In this document: positions 7,531-15,883 of the stretch, in pieces | Layout: each line of letters opens with the position of its first letter | Numbering within the stretch: position 1 is the stretch's first letter | NCBI GenBank assembly: GCA_020847755.1 | Contig: JADLBK010000046.1 | Coordinates: 1-41,449, forward strand | DNA from: Flavobacteriales bacterium | GTDB taxonomy: Bacteria > Bacteroidota > Bacteroidia > Flavobacteriales_F > PHOS-HE28 | DNA length: 41,449 bases | Reading direction: 5' to 3' | Position numbers and translations under genes: made by a program | The notes under the pieces: generated by a model | Database searches by the model: none | Told to the model about the DNA's origin: nothing | What the model saw: the letters and a program-made list of their open reading frames with translations, nothing else

Positions 7531-8990
7531 GTCCCAGGTGTTGCTGAGGTGGTCGGGCTGAGCCCCAGGCGACGCCCTTCCTCCAGCATCAGCTGCCAGG
7601 CCTGGTCCCGGTCATTGGCGATCACCCCGTCGAGGATCGCATCCTTGATCACCGTCTTGATGTCGCCGATGAGCTTGCACGGCGGGATCCCGAACGCCTG
7701 CATGATGTCCTCTCCGGTGACCGGTGGCTGGAAGTTGCGCACGCGGTCCTTCTCCTCCACATCGGCCAGCTTGGCCATCAGGAGCTCGTAGTTGCGCAGG
7801 TAGCGCTCCTTCTTGCGCTCGTTCTTGCTGGTGATGTCGGCGCGGCACAGGATCATCAGTGCGTCGATGTCGTCGCCGGCGTCGAACAGCAGGCGGCGCA
7901 CCGCGCTGTCGGTCACTTCCTCCTTGGTGAGGGCGATGGGCCGCAGGTGCAGGGCCACGAGCTTCTGCACGAAGCGCATCTTGTCGTCCAGCGGCAGTTT
8001 CAGCCGGCGGAAGATGCGGGGCACCAGGCGCGCGCCCTTGTCCTCGTGACCGTGGAAGGTCCAGCCCTGGCCGGGTACGAAGCGCTTGGTGAGGGGCTTG
8101 GCGATGTCGTGCAGCACCGCGCCCCAGCGCAACCACAGGTCGTCGCTCACGGCGCACACATTGTCCAGCACCTGCAGCGTGTGGTGGAAGTTGTCCTTGT
8201 GGCCGATGCCGTACTTCTCCTCGGCGCCACTGAGGGCCACGAACTCGGGAAAGAACCGGTGCAGCAGTCCGCTGTCGCGCATCAGGTTGAACCCGATGCT
8301 GGGCCGGCGGCAGCCGAGGATCTTGTTGAGCTCGGTGTGGATGCGCTCCGCACTGATGATCTCCAACCGGTGTGCGTTGCGCCCGATGGCCGCGAAAGTG
8401 TCCGGATCGATGATGAAGCCGAGCTGGTTGGCGAAGCGCACCGCCCGGAGCATGCGCAGCGGGTCGTCGCTGAAGGTGATGTCGGGGTCCAGCGGGGTGC
8501 GGATCAGCCCTTGGTCCAGGTGCAGCAGTCCGCCGAAGGGGTCCACGAGCGCACCCAGACTTCCGGCGTTCAACGAGATCGCCAGGGCGTTGATGGTGAA
8601 GTCGCGCCGCTCCTGGTCGTCCTGGATGGTGCCCGGCTCCACGTCGGGCTTGCGGCTGTTGCGGCTGTAGCTCTCGCGTCGGGCGCCGACGAACTCCACC
8701 TGGAGGTCGCCGTGCATGAACATGGCCGTACCGAAGTTGCGGAACACATGGACCTCCCCCGCGCCAAGTCGTCGGGCCACGGCCTCCGCGAACGCGATGC
8801 CATCGCCTTCCACCACGAAGTCGATGTCCTTGCAGGGTCGGCCGATGAGCTGGTCGCGCACGTAGCCGCCGATGGCGAAGGCCGGGATGCCCTGCGCGGC
8901 GGCCTCCGCTGCCACCGCCGCGAACAGGGGCTCGTCCACCGCACCGTCCAGGCGGGCGGGGTCCACGGTGAAGGGATGGGCGTGGGCCAT
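7527..8990 (-). CDS. CCA-adding-type tRNA nucleotidyltransferase with HD domain
   Basis: The 487-aa protein belongs to the class II nucleotidyltransferase/poly(A) polymerase family that builds or repairs the tRNA 3' CCA end. It has the catalytic head AIGGYVRDQLIGRPCKDIDFVV, whose DxD carboxylates bind metal, then the RRDFTINALAI motif and the PLRMLRAVRFANQLGF nucleotide-recognition region. A C-terminal HD phosphohydrolase domain carries LRWGAVLHDIAKP and HGHEDKG. CCA addition versus poly(A) activity cannot be separated from sequence alone; in Bacteroidota one such enzyme usually makes CCA. The start at 8990 fits the domain start. A much longer upstream extension in the same frame runs through the next gene and is not coding. 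Confidence 0.9.
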   Translation of the reverse strand: MAHAHPFTVDPARLDGAVDEPLFAAVAAEAAAQGIPAFAIGGYVRDQLIGRPCKDIDFVVEGDGIAFAEAVARRLGAGEVHVFRNFGTAMFMHGDLQVEFVGARRESYSRNSRKPDVEPGTIQDDQERRDFTINALAISLNAGSLGALVDPFGGLLHLDQGLIRTPLDPDITFSDDPLRMLRAVRFANQLGFIIDPDTFAAIGRNAHRLEIISAERIHTELNKILGCRRPSIGFNLMRDSGLLHRFFPEFVALSGAEEKYGIGHKDNFHHTLQVLDNVCAVSDDLWLRWGAVLHDIAKPLTKRFVPGQGWTFHGHEDKGARLVPRIFRRLKLPLDDKMRFVQKLVALHLRPIALTKEEVTDSAVRRLLFDAGDDIDALMILCRADITSKNERKKERYLRNYELLMAKLADVEEKDRVRNFQPPVTGEDIMQAFGIPPCKLIGDIKTVIKDAILDGVIANDRDQAWQLMLEEGRRLGLSPTTSATPGT

Positions 8991-9004
8991 GGCGCGAAGG
9001 CCGG

Positions 9005-9012
9005 CAAAAGTA
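9005..9012 (-). promoter_or_regulatory. Bacteroidota -7 promoter element for the CCA-type nucleotidyltransferase
   Basis: On the minus strand it reads TACTTTTG, an exact TAnnTTTG match, 14 bp upstream of the ATG at 8990. Confidence 0.45.
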
Positions 9013-9025
9013 GGCCCGCAGGCGT

Positions 9026-10237
9026 TCAGGGCCCTGCGCGTGTGCCCCGGTGCGCCAGCAGCACCCCGATGCCCGCCGGCAGCAGCAGACTGAAGCCCAG
9101 CAGCGTGGCGTGGTAGCCCGGCAGCATGCCGAACCCCGCCCAGAACAGGGTGCCCTGCAGAAAGAGCAGGGCCTCGGTGAGCACGAGCCCGGAAGTGAAC
9201 AACGAGAGCCCGATCCGCACCGGCACGGCCGTGGAAATGAACCAGCCGCGCAGCAGTGCCATGGCGAACAGCATCAGGGTGATGGCCCCGAGCATGTTGA
9301 GGTGGATGAAGCCGATGACGTAGTTGCGGATGGTGAAGGCCATGACGGCCACCGGAGGGAAGGCCACGGCGGCCTGCATCAGCACCTTGATGCCCATGCC
9401 GATCAGCGCATAGGTGACGCAGCGCCAGGCCCACAGCGGGGCCCGGTCCACCAGCAACGCCTGGGCGCGGAGTATGGCCTGGCCCGTGCGCCAGCCGGCC
9501 CACAGCTGCAGCAGCACGGCCACCGAGTTGACGCCGATGATGCTCCAATGCCGCTCGCTCCAAGCGATGGCCAGTGCGAAGCTCAGCACGGTGGACAGCA
9601 CCCACAGGCGTACCGTGAAGGCGTCCAACGGAGTGGGGGAGCCCTGTTGTTCGGCCCACCGCGACCACAAGGCCAGGGCGGCGAACCAGGCCCAGCCGTT
9701 GAACTGGAAGTGGAGGAAGAACTGGATGCTCCAGTAGTAGACCTCCGTGCCGAATTGACCGGCGGCCAGCAGGGGGGCGATGGCCCAGATCCCGGCGGTG
9801 GACAGCACGTATCCGCCCAAGGCCAGCCGCGCCAGTCGTCGGCTTCCTTCCGCGGACCAGCCGTGGGTGGCCTTCCACGCCTCGCGTACCAACAGGTAGC
9901 TGGTGAGCATATGCAGCGTGGAGGCCGTGATGGGGACGGGTCCATAGCCCTGTACGGGGAAGCTGAACAACATGCCCAGCACGGCGGACTGGACGCACCA
10001 GAGCATCACGCGCCGCCGCTTCATGGTCCGTGCCTCGGGCGCATCGTCCAGCAGGAAGATCATCAGGCCCAGGAAGACCCAGCCCAGCAGTGCCACGTGC
10101 GAGTGCGCATGCAGCAGCGGCTTGAACCGCACGAAGGGGATCTCCACCAGGTAGATGGCGCGCAGCACGCAGCCGATCAGCGCCGCAACGAGCAGGTCGA
10201 CCAGGGCGATGCGATACCAGCGTCGAGCGGGGGGCAT
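9026..10237 (-). CDS. Heme-copper-oxidase-I-like multi-span membrane protein
   Basis: The product (403 aa from the ATG at 10237; an alternative ATG at 10291 adds 18 residues) has eleven or twelve hydrophobic spans. Three spans carry conspicuous histidines: LLHAHSHVALLGW (His43/45/47), FFLHFQFNGWAWF (His176) and GFIHLNMLGAITL near residue 330. Another span has STLHMLTSYLL (His109). The spacing and the HSHxxLLGW pattern recall diverged subunit I proteins of the heme-copper oxidase/NO reductase superfamily, but the canonical paired-His active site is absent, so catalysis is uncertain. It is divergent from the nos operon across a 109-bp control region, so co-regulation with N2O reduction is likely. 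Function unknown; NO/N2O sensing or electron transfer are guesses. Confidence 0.7.
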   Translation of the reverse strand: MPPARRWYRIALVDLLVAALIGCVLRAIYLVEIPFVRFKPLLHAHSHVALLGWVFLGLMIFLLDDAPEARTMKRRRVMLWCVQSAVLGMLFSFPVQGYGPVPITASTLHMLTSYLLVREAWKATHGWSAEGSRRLARLALGGYVLSTAGIWAIAPLLAAGQFGTEVYYWSIQFFLHFQFNGWAWFAALALWSRWAEQQGSPTPLDAFTVRLWVLSTVLSFALAIAWSERHWSIIGVNSVAVLLQLWAGWRTGQAILRAQALLVDRAPLWAWRCVTYALIGMGIKVLMQAAVAFPPVAVMAFTIRNYVIGFIHLNMLGAITLMLFAMALLRGWFISTAVPVRIGLSLFTSGLVLTEALLFLQGTLFWAGFGMLPGYHATLLGFSLLLPAGIGVLLAHRGTRAGP

Positions 10238-10296
10238 GGATGGGGCGCGAAAGGAGCGATGGAGGTCAGCGTTCCGGGTGACGAATATCATATAGC

Positions 10297-10310
10297 GGGT
10301 AGATTTGTCC
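10297..10310. promoter_or_regulatory. Palindrome variant (NO/redox regulon site) upstream of the nos operon
   Basis: The sequence GGGTAGATTTGTCC matches GGACAAATTTGTCC, the perfect palindrome upstream of nadA, at 11 of 14 positions; the right half is intact. It overlaps a TAnnTTTG promoter element and directly abuts an FNR-like box. Confidence 0.5.
10300..10307 (+). promoter_or_regulatory. Bacteroidota -7 promoter element of the nos operon
   Basis: TAGATTTG is an exact match to TAnnTTTG, 39 bp upstream of the cytochrome c start. It lies inside the palindrome variant, so a bound regulator would interfere with polymerase. No -33 element is evident, in keeping with activator dependence. Confidence 0.45.
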
Positions 10311-10311
10311 G

Positions 10312-10325
10312 TTGAAATTTGTCAA
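10312..10325. promoter_or_regulatory. FNR/CRP-family-like box upstream of the nos operon
   Basis: TTGAAATTTGTCAA has the TTGA-N6-TCAA dyad of FNR/DNR-type sites, extended to GTTGA...TCAAC at 10311-10326. It lies in the 109-bp region between the nos operon and the divergent membrane-protein gene. Binding by a Crp/Fnr-family regulator is inferred. Confidence 0.5.
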
Positions 10326-10346
10326 CCCGCAATGAACACTTGAACC

Positions 10347-10808
10347 ATGAGCACGAGCACGAAGTCGATCGCCATCGCCGTGATGGCCCTGAGCATGATG
10401 GCCGCCTGCGGAGGCGGCGGTACGGATGCCGCCAGCGCAGGACCGCCGGGCGCACCCACGCTGGAGAAGGAGACCGGAGGCTCCAAGGCCAAGTTGCTGA
10501 CGGAAGCCGATGTGACCCTGGGTGACATCGACAACGGCATGGCGGAGAAGGGCAAGACGACCTACGATGTCAAGTGCCAGGCCTGCCACAGCATGGGCGA
10601 GAACCGGGTGGTGGGACCAGGCTGGAAGGGCATCACCACCCGGCGCAAACCGGAATGGATCATGAACATGATCCTGAACGTCGACGTGATGCTTGCCGAG
10701 GATGCCGAGGCGCAGAAGCAGTTGGAGCAGTGCCTGGTGCGCATGCCCAACCAGAACCTGAGCATGGAGGAAGCCCGGCAGGTCCTCGAGTTCATGCGCA
10801 CCCTTTGA
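10347..10808 (+). CDS. Lipoprotein monoheme cytochrome c of the nos operon
   Basis: The 153-aa protein has a signal sequence ending in MMAACGGGG (lipidated Cys21), a Gly/Ala/Pro linker, then a class I cytochrome c domain. The heme site is CQACH (Cys77, Cys80, His81), and a downstream Met in RMPNQNLS is the likely sixth ligand. It is the first gene of the nos operon, 26 bp before nosZ. In clade II nos clusters a small cytochrome c at this position is thought to pass electrons to the CuA centre of NosZ; that role is inferred from position. It sits on the outer face of the inner membrane or in the periplasm. Confidence 0.88.
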   Translation: MSTSTKSIAIAVMALSMMAACGGGGTDAASAGPPGAPTLEKETGGSKAKLLTEADVTLGDIDNGMAEKGKTTYDVKCQACHSMGENRVVGPGWKGITTRRKPEWIMNMILNVDVMLAEDAEAQKQLEQCLVRMPNQNLSMEEARQVLEFMRTL

Positions 10809-10834
10809 TCGATCACCCACCACAACCCGTCCCC

Positions 10835-12829
10835 ATGAAACGTCCCTTGTTGTTCACCACAGGAACGATGGCCCTCGCCGGGCTCGCCTTCGTTCTGGTC
10901 AATTCCCTGCCCGGCTGCCGCCCGTCGACCACGCAGACCGTGGTCACCGGCGATGCGGCCTCCAGGGTCTACGTGAAGCCCGGTACCCACGATGAGTTCT
11001 ACAACATGGTCAGCGGTGGCTTCAGCGGCCAGCTCGCCGTGTACGGCCTTCCCAGCGGTCGCCTTTTGCGTGAAGTGCCCGTGTTCTCCGTGGATCCGGA
11101 GACCGGGTATGGGTACAGCGAGGAGACCAAGGGCATGCTGATGACCAGCCACGGGTTCATCCCCTGGGATGACAGCCACCACCCCGAGCTCTCCCAGACG
11201 AACGGCATACCCGATGGCAAGTGGTGCTTCATCAACGGGAACAACACCCCGCGCATCGCGTTGATCGACATGGGCACGTTCAGGACCCACAGCATCATCG
11301 AGATCCCCAACAGCGCGGGCAACCACAGTTCGCCGTTCACCACGGGCAACAGCGAATACGTGGTGGCCGGGACCCGGTTCAGCGTGCCCATGGGGGACGA
11401 TGCCCAGCGCGATGTGCCCATCAGTTCCTACAAGGAGACGTTCAAGGGCACCGTCAGCTTCATCCATCCTGAGCCCGAGACCGGCAAGATGAGCATCGCC
11501 TTCCAGATCGTGACCCCCGCGGTGGACTTCGACCTGAGCCACGCGGGCAAGGGACCGAGCGAGGGCTGGTTCTTCTTCAGCTGCTACAACACCGAACAGG
11601 CCTACAGCCTGCTGGAGGTGAACGCCAGCCAGCGCGACAAGGACTTCATCATGGCCGTGAACTGGAAGATGGCCGAACAGCTGGCCAAGGAGGGCAAGGG
11701 CAAGCGTGTGCCCGGCAGGCACTACAGCAACTGGTGGAACGACAAGACGCACAGCAGTGAGACCACGGTGGTCGAGGACGTGCTCCAGCTGGACCCCAAG
11801 GAGCACCCGGGTCTGCTCTACTTCATGCCCTGCCCGAAGAGCCCGCATGGCTGTGACGTGGACCCCACCGGCAAGTACATCGTAGGCAGCGGCAAGCTGG
11901 CCGCGCTGATCCCGGTGTTCAGCTTCGAGAAGATGCAGAAGGCCATCGCCGCGAACGAGCTGGAGGGCGACTTCGCCGGCATCCCGGTGCTGAAGTATGA
12001 GAGCGTGCTGCATGGCGAGGTGAAGAAGCCCGGTCTGGGGCCCCTGCACACCGAGTTCGATGCCAACGGCAATGCCTACACCAGCTTCTTCGTCAGCAGC
12101 GAGATCGTGAAGTGGAACGTGGAGAAGTTGGAGGTGCTGGACCGTGTGCCCACCTACTACAGCATCGGTCATCTCTGCGTGCCCGGCGGCGACAGCAAGC
12201 AGCCGTGGGGCAAGTACGTGATCGCCTACAACAAGATCACCAAGGACCGCTACCTGCCCACGGGCCCCGAGCTCACGCAGAGCGCGCAGTTGTACAGCAT
12301 CGACGGCGACAAGATGGAGCTGCTCCTCGACTTCCCCACCACGGGCGAGCCGCACTACGCGCAGGCCATCCCGGCCGACCTGGTGAAGCCGCGCGAGGTG
12401 AAGTTCTTCAAGATCGAGGAGAACCAGCACCCTTATGTCGCCAAAGGCGAGAAGGAGGCCCGGGTGGAGCGCAAGGGCAACGAGGTGCACGTGTGGATGA
12501 CCAGCATCCGCTCGCACTTCGCGCCGGACAACATCGAGGGTGTGAAGCTTGGCGATGAGGTCTACTTCCACGTGACGAACCTGGAGCAGGATTGGGACGT
12601 GCCGCACGGCTTCGCCATCAAGGGTGCCGCCAATGCCGAGCTGCTGATCATGCCCGGGGAGACCCAGACCCTCAAGTGGGTGCCGACACGCGTGGGCGTA
12701 TGGCCGATGTACTGCACGGACTTCTGCTCGGCGCTCCACCAGGAGATGCAGGGCTACGTGCGCGTGTCGCCGGCCAACAGCAATGTGCCCTTGAAGGGCG
12801 AGACGGTCTCGGTGGACGCCGGGGTCTGA
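10835..12829 (+). CDS. nosZ: Nitrous oxide reductase, clade II (Sec-type)
   Basis: NosZ reduces N2O to N2 in the periplasm using the CuZ and CuA copper centres. The 664-aa product has a hydrophobic Sec signal (no twin-Arg) ending near LPGC (Cys28, a weak lipobox), which marks the atypical clade II. The N-terminal beta-propeller contains CuZ-type histidines, for example SHGFIPWDDSHHPELS and SAGNHSSPF, and HTEFDANGNAYTS. The C-terminal cupredoxin domain has the CuA motif CTDFCSALHQEM (Cys627, Cys631, His635, Met638). All expected ligands I can place are present, so the enzyme looks functional. It is followed by NosB-like, nosL, nosD, nosF and nosY genes that serve copper loading and assembly. 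Confidence 0.98.
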   Translation: MKRPLLFTTGTMALAGLAFVLVNSLPGCRPSTTQTVVTGDAASRVYVKPGTHDEFYNMVSGGFSGQLAVYGLPSGRLLREVPVFSVDPETGYGYSEETKGMLMTSHGFIPWDDSHHPELSQTNGIPDGKWCFINGNNTPRIALIDMGTFRTHSIIEIPNSAGNHSSPFTTGNSEYVVAGTRFSVPMGDDAQRDVPISSYKETFKGTVSFIHPEPETGKMSIAFQIVTPAVDFDLSHAGKGPSEGWFFFSCYNTEQAYSLLEVNASQRDKDFIMAVNWKMAEQLAKEGKGKRVPGRHYSNWWNDKTHSSETTVVEDVLQLDPKEHPGLLYFMPCPKSPHGCDVDPTGKYIVGSGKLAALIPVFSFEKMQKAIAANELEGDFAGIPVLKYESVLHGEVKKPGLGPLHTEFDANGNAYTSFFVSSEIVKWNVEKLEVLDRVPTYYSIGHLCVPGGDSKQPWGKYVIAYNKITKDRYLPTGPELTQSAQLYSIDGDKMELLLDFPTTGEPHYAQAIPADLVKPREVKFFKIEENQHPYVAKGEKEARVERKGNEVHVWMTSIRSHFAPDNIEGVKLGDEVYFHVTNLEQDWDVPHGFAIKGAANAELLIMPGETQTLKWVPTRVGVWPMYCTDFCSALHQEMQGYVRVSPANSNVPLKGETVSVDAGV

Positions 12830-12840
12830 TCCGGAACGCC

Positions 12841-13503
12841 ATGACGAGCGCCACCCTTCCACCGCCGAACGACGCGGCCTCCGGGAGGGTGGCGCCGTCA
12901 TTATCGCCACGCCCCATGCGCCTGCATCCCCTGTCCCGCGTGCTGCTGGCACTGGCCGCCCTCGCCCTTGCCCTCAACCTGGTGATGCCCATCTGGCGCA
13001 TCGACCTGATGGCACCGCAGTACCCGGAGGGCCTGTTCCTGCAGATCTTCCATGACCGCTTCACCGGGGACATTGACAAGATCAACGGGCTGAACCACTA
13101 CATCGGCATGGCGCACATCAAGGATGAGATGTTCCCCGAGTTCGGCATCATGCGCTATGCCTTCTATCTGCTCATCGCCTGGGGGCTGTTCACCGCCGCG
13201 ATGGGCCGCCGCGGGGTGCTGCTCAGCTGGCTCTTCGCCATCGCCGCCTTCATCATCTGGGCCGTGTGGGACATGTACGTCTGGGGCTACAAATACGGTC
13301 ACGACCTGGACCCGCGTGCGGCGATCAAGGTGGAGGGCATGGCCTACCAGCCTCCGCTCATCGGCCACAAGCAACTGCTCAACTTCGACGCCTGGAGCAC
13401 GCCCGATGTGGGGGGCTGGGCTCTCTTCAGCTGCAGCGCCGTGGCAGCGATCATCTTTGCCGTTGAATGGCGGCGGGCCCATCGCGCGGCACGCAGCGTT
13501 TGA
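12841..13503 (+). CDS. NosB-like membrane protein
   Basis: The 220-aa inner-membrane protein has about four hydrophobic spans (LLALAALALALNLVMPIW; YAFYLLIAWGLFTAAM; LLSWLFAIAAFIIWAVW; WALFSCSAVAAIIFAV). Its position directly after clade II nosZ matches the uncharacterised membrane gene called nosB in other clade II clusters; homology to NosB itself is assumed from position and topology. Conserved-looking His and Asp residues occur in HDRFTGDIDKINGLNHYIGMAHI, a loop or periplasmic segment that could bind metal. The start at 12841 is 11 bp after nosZ; an internal ATG at 12916 would remove a Pro-rich N-terminal tail and is an alternative. Confidence 0.7.
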   Translation: MTSATLPPPNDAASGRVAPSLSPRPMRLHPLSRVLLALAALALALNLVMPIWRIDLMAPQYPEGLFLQIFHDRFTGDIDKINGLNHYIGMAHIKDEMFPEFGIMRYAFYLLIAWGLFTAAMGRRGVLLSWLFAIAAFIIWAVWDMYVWGYKYGHDLDPRAAIKVEGMAYQPPLIGHKQLLNFDAWSTPDVGGWALFSCSAVAAIIFAVEWRRAHRAARSV

Positions 13504-13507
13504 ACCC

Positions 13508-13939
13508 ATGCGATCGACAGCGTCACTCGTTCTGCTCCTGCTCGCCGGCTGCGCTCCGGAGAGCCCCACGATCGACCTGGGTCGGGTGGAGTGCGCCCAC
13601 TGCCGCATGAACGTGGTGGACGCGCGCTTCGCCGCAGCGCTGATCACCAAGGCCGGTCGCCAGTACAGCTTTGATGGACCGGAGTGCATGCTGCCGCATG
13701 TGGCCGAAGGGACGATCGCCGAAGCCCAGGTGAAGGCCTGGTACGTGAGCGACTTCGTGCGCCCCGGCCGGTTGATCGAGGCCACCACCGCCCAATACGC
13801 GCTGGGCGACTCCTATCGCAGTCCCATGCGCGGTGATGTGGCCGCCTTCGCCACCGCGGCCGAACGTGATTCGGCCATCGCATCCTCGGGCGGCGAGCCG
13901 TTGACCTGGGACGCGGTCCGGCAACGCCTGGCCGAGTGA
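13508..13939 (+). CDS. nosL: NosL-like copper chaperone lipoprotein
   Basis: The 143-aa lipoprotein has a lipobox LLAGC (Cys15). The mature protein carries the NosL-type Cu(I)-binding motif CAHCRM (Cys29, Cys32, Met34), then the ISQ-like core QYSFDGPECMLPH and a later YVSDFVRPGRLIEATTAQY segment typical of NosL. NosL delivers copper to apo-NosZ, acting with the NosDFY transporter. It starts 4 bp after the NosB-like gene and its stop overlaps the next gene's GTG/ATG region, which indicates a tight operon. Length is slightly short but normal for Bacteroidota. Confidence 0.93.
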   Translation: MRSTASLVLLLLAGCAPESPTIDLGRVECAHCRMNVVDARFAAALITKAGRQYSFDGPECMLPHVAEGTIAEAQVKAWYVSDFVRPGRLIEATTAQYALGDSYRSPMRGDVAAFATAAERDSAIASSGGEPLTWDAVRQRLAE

Positions 13940-13944
13940 AGTCC

Positions 13945-15174
13945 ATGATCCAACGCACCGCACTTCTTCTGCTCCTAGTACTGTTGTCCTGGCCGGCCTT
14001 GGCGCGTGTGCATCTGCTCCATGGGGGCCAGGGCAGCCTGGCCGCCGTCATCGCCCGTACCGCCCCCGGCGACACCATCGTCGTGGATGGTGTGGTGCGT
14101 GAAGGTCCGGTCACCATCGATCGACCGCTATGCCTGCTCGGCCTGCCGGGAGCGGAGATCGATGGGGGAGGGGTGGGTGATGTGCTGGTGATCACGGCGC
14201 CGGACGTCACGGTCCAGGGCTTCACCTTCCGGGGTGCGCGGTTCAGCAACCTGTATGACAATGCCGCTGTCAAAGTGAACGGCGCGGAACGGCCCGTGAT
14301 CAGGGCCAACCGCTTCATCGGCTGCTTCTTCGCCATCTACCTCAGCGGCGTGCGGGGCGCCGTGGTGGAGGGCAACTCGGTCGAGGGTCTGCCGGAGGAC
14401 AAGGACCGCATGGGCAACGGCATCCACCTGTGGAAGTGCGGCCAGGCCACCATCCGGCGCAATCTCGTCCGCGATCACCGCGACGGCATCTACTTCGAAT
14501 TCGTCACCGACTCGCGCATCGAGGACAACCTCACGCATGGCAATGTGCGCTACGGACTGCACTTCATGTTCAGCCACCGCGACATCTATGAGCGGAACGT
14601 GTTCGTGGACAACGGGGCAGGCGTGGCGGTGATGTTCAGCCACCACATCGGCATGTACAGGAACCGGTTCCTGCACAACCGCGGGGCAAGCGCCTACGGG
14701 CTGCTCCTGAAGGAGATCAACGATGGCGAGATCACGGGCAACACGTTCACGGACAACACCACGGGCCTGATGGTGGACGGCTGCAACCGCATCAAGGCGG
14801 AAGGCAACACCTTCCGCACCAACGGATGGGCGTTGCGTCTCTTCGCCAACGCCACGGCGTGCACCTTCTCCGGCAACAGCTTCCAGGGCAACACCTTTGA
14901 TGTGAGCACCAACGGCGACCTGAAGCTGAACACCATTGAAGCCAACTACTGGGACCGGCACATCGGCTATGATCTGGACCGCGACGGACATGGCGACGTG
15001 CCCCATCGTCCGGTCGGTTTCTTCGCTCTGCTGGTGGAGCGGGTGCCCTATGCGATCGTGTTCTCGCGCAGCCTGTTCGTGGCGCTGCTGGACCGCGCCG
15101 AGCGAGTGCTGCCCACGCTCTCCCCTGCCGACCTGAAGGATGATCATCCCCTGATGCGCCCGCCCCATGGATAG
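13945..15174 (+). CDS. nosD: NosD periplasmic copper-assembly protein
   Basis: This roughly 409-aa protein has a signal peptide (MIQRTALLLLLVLLSWPALA) and a long right-handed beta-helix built from carbohydrate-binding/sugar-hydrolase-type repeats, seen as recurring units such as NRFIGCFFAIYLSG, NLVRDHRDGIYFEF and NTFTDNTTGLMVDG. NosD binds the NosFY ABC complex and takes part in CuZ maturation. A GTG at 13936 in the same frame would overlap the nosL stop (GTGA) and add three residues; I chose the ATG at 13945 because it gives the cleaner signal peptide. The 3' end overlaps nosF by 8 bp. Confidence 0.95.
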   Translation: MIQRTALLLLLVLLSWPALARVHLLHGGQGSLAAVIARTAPGDTIVVDGVVREGPVTIDRPLCLLGLPGAEIDGGGVGDVLVITAPDVTVQGFTFRGARFSNLYDNAAVKVNGAERPVIRANRFIGCFFAIYLSGVRGAVVEGNSVEGLPEDKDRMGNGIHLWKCGQATIRRNLVRDHRDGIYFEFVTDSRIEDNLTHGNVRYGLHFMFSHRDIYERNVFVDNGAGVAVMFSHHIGMYRNRFLHNRGASAYGLLLKEINDGEITGNTFTDNTTGLMVDGCNRIKAEGNTFRTNGWALRLFANATACTFSGNSFQGNTFDVSTNGDLKLNTIEANYWDRHIGYDLDRDGHGDVPHRPVGFFALLVERVPYAIVFSRSLFVALLDRAERVLPTLSPADLKDDHPLMRPPHG

Positions 15175-15883
15175 CATCATCTTCAGCGGTGTGGGCAAGC
15201 GCTACCGGTCGCTGTGGGCGCTGCGTGACGTGGACGCCACGTTCCGCCGGGGCGAGGTGGTGATGGTCATCGGCCCCAACGGTTCGGGCAAGACCACGCT
15301 CATCAAGTGCCTGCTCGGCCTGGTGCGCCCCACCACCGGCAGCATCCAGGTGGAGGGCCAGGTCATCGGACCGGACCCCGGTTATCGGCGATCCATCGGC
15401 TCTATGCCCCAGCTCTCGCAGTTCCCGCCATCGCTCACCATCGGCCAGCTCCTCGAGATGATGCGCGATGTACGCGGTTTAACCCCGGCGTCCGCGGATG
15501 ACGGGCTGGTGGAGGAACTTGGCCTCGCACACCAACTGGACAAACGCCTGGGCGCACTTTCCGGCGGCACCAGGCAGAAGGTGAGCGCCGTGCTGGCCTT
15601 CCGCTCGCGGCCGCGCATCCTGGTGATGGACGAGCCCACCGCCGGGCTCGATCCGGTGAGCGCGCGCACCGTGCTGGACCGCGCGGCCGCGCTGCGTTCC
15701 GAAGGCGGGACGGTCCTCATCACCTCGCACCTCCTGGAGGAGGTCGAGGCCCTGGCGGACCGCATCGCCTACCTGCAGGAGGGGACCCTGCGATTCCTGC
15801 TTCCCCTGAACGATGTGCTGCAGCGCAGCGGGACCGACCGGCTCGCGCTGGCCCTGCCCAAGCTGTTGGCCGATCCCGTATGA
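15167..15883 (+). CDS. nosF: NosF ABC transporter ATPase
   Basis: The 238-aa cytoplasmic ATPase has Walker A GPNGSGKTTL, Q-loop PQLSQFPPSLT, the signature LSGGTRQKV and Walker B RILVMDEPTAGLDP, followed by an H-loop in LITSHLLEE. With NosY in the membrane and NosD in the periplasm it forms the NosDFY complex that energises CuZ assembly. It overlaps nosD by 8 bp and nosY by 4 bp (ATGA). All catalytic motifs are intact. Confidence 0.96.
   Translation: MDSIIFSGVGKRYRSLWALRDVDATFRRGEVVMVIGPNGSGKTTLIKCLLGLVRPTTGSIQVEGQVIGPDPGYRRSIGSMPQLSQFPPSLTIGQLLEMMRDVRGLTPASADDGLVEELGLAHQLDKRLGALSGGTRQKVSAVLAFRSRPRILVMDEPTAGLDPVSARTVLDRAAALRSEGGTVLITSHLLEEVEALADRIAYLQEGTLRFLLPLNDVLQRSGTDRLALALPKLLADPV

Noticed and set aside
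9026..10237. True NO reductase or cbb3 subunit I
   Set aside because: It lacks the paired-His active-site motif and normal length of subunit I, so only distant resemblance is claimed.
10562..12952. Long open frame on the minus strand opposite nosZ
   Set aside because: It is antisense to a gene with full NosZ motifs and shows no protein-family pattern; long shadow frames are expected at this GC content.
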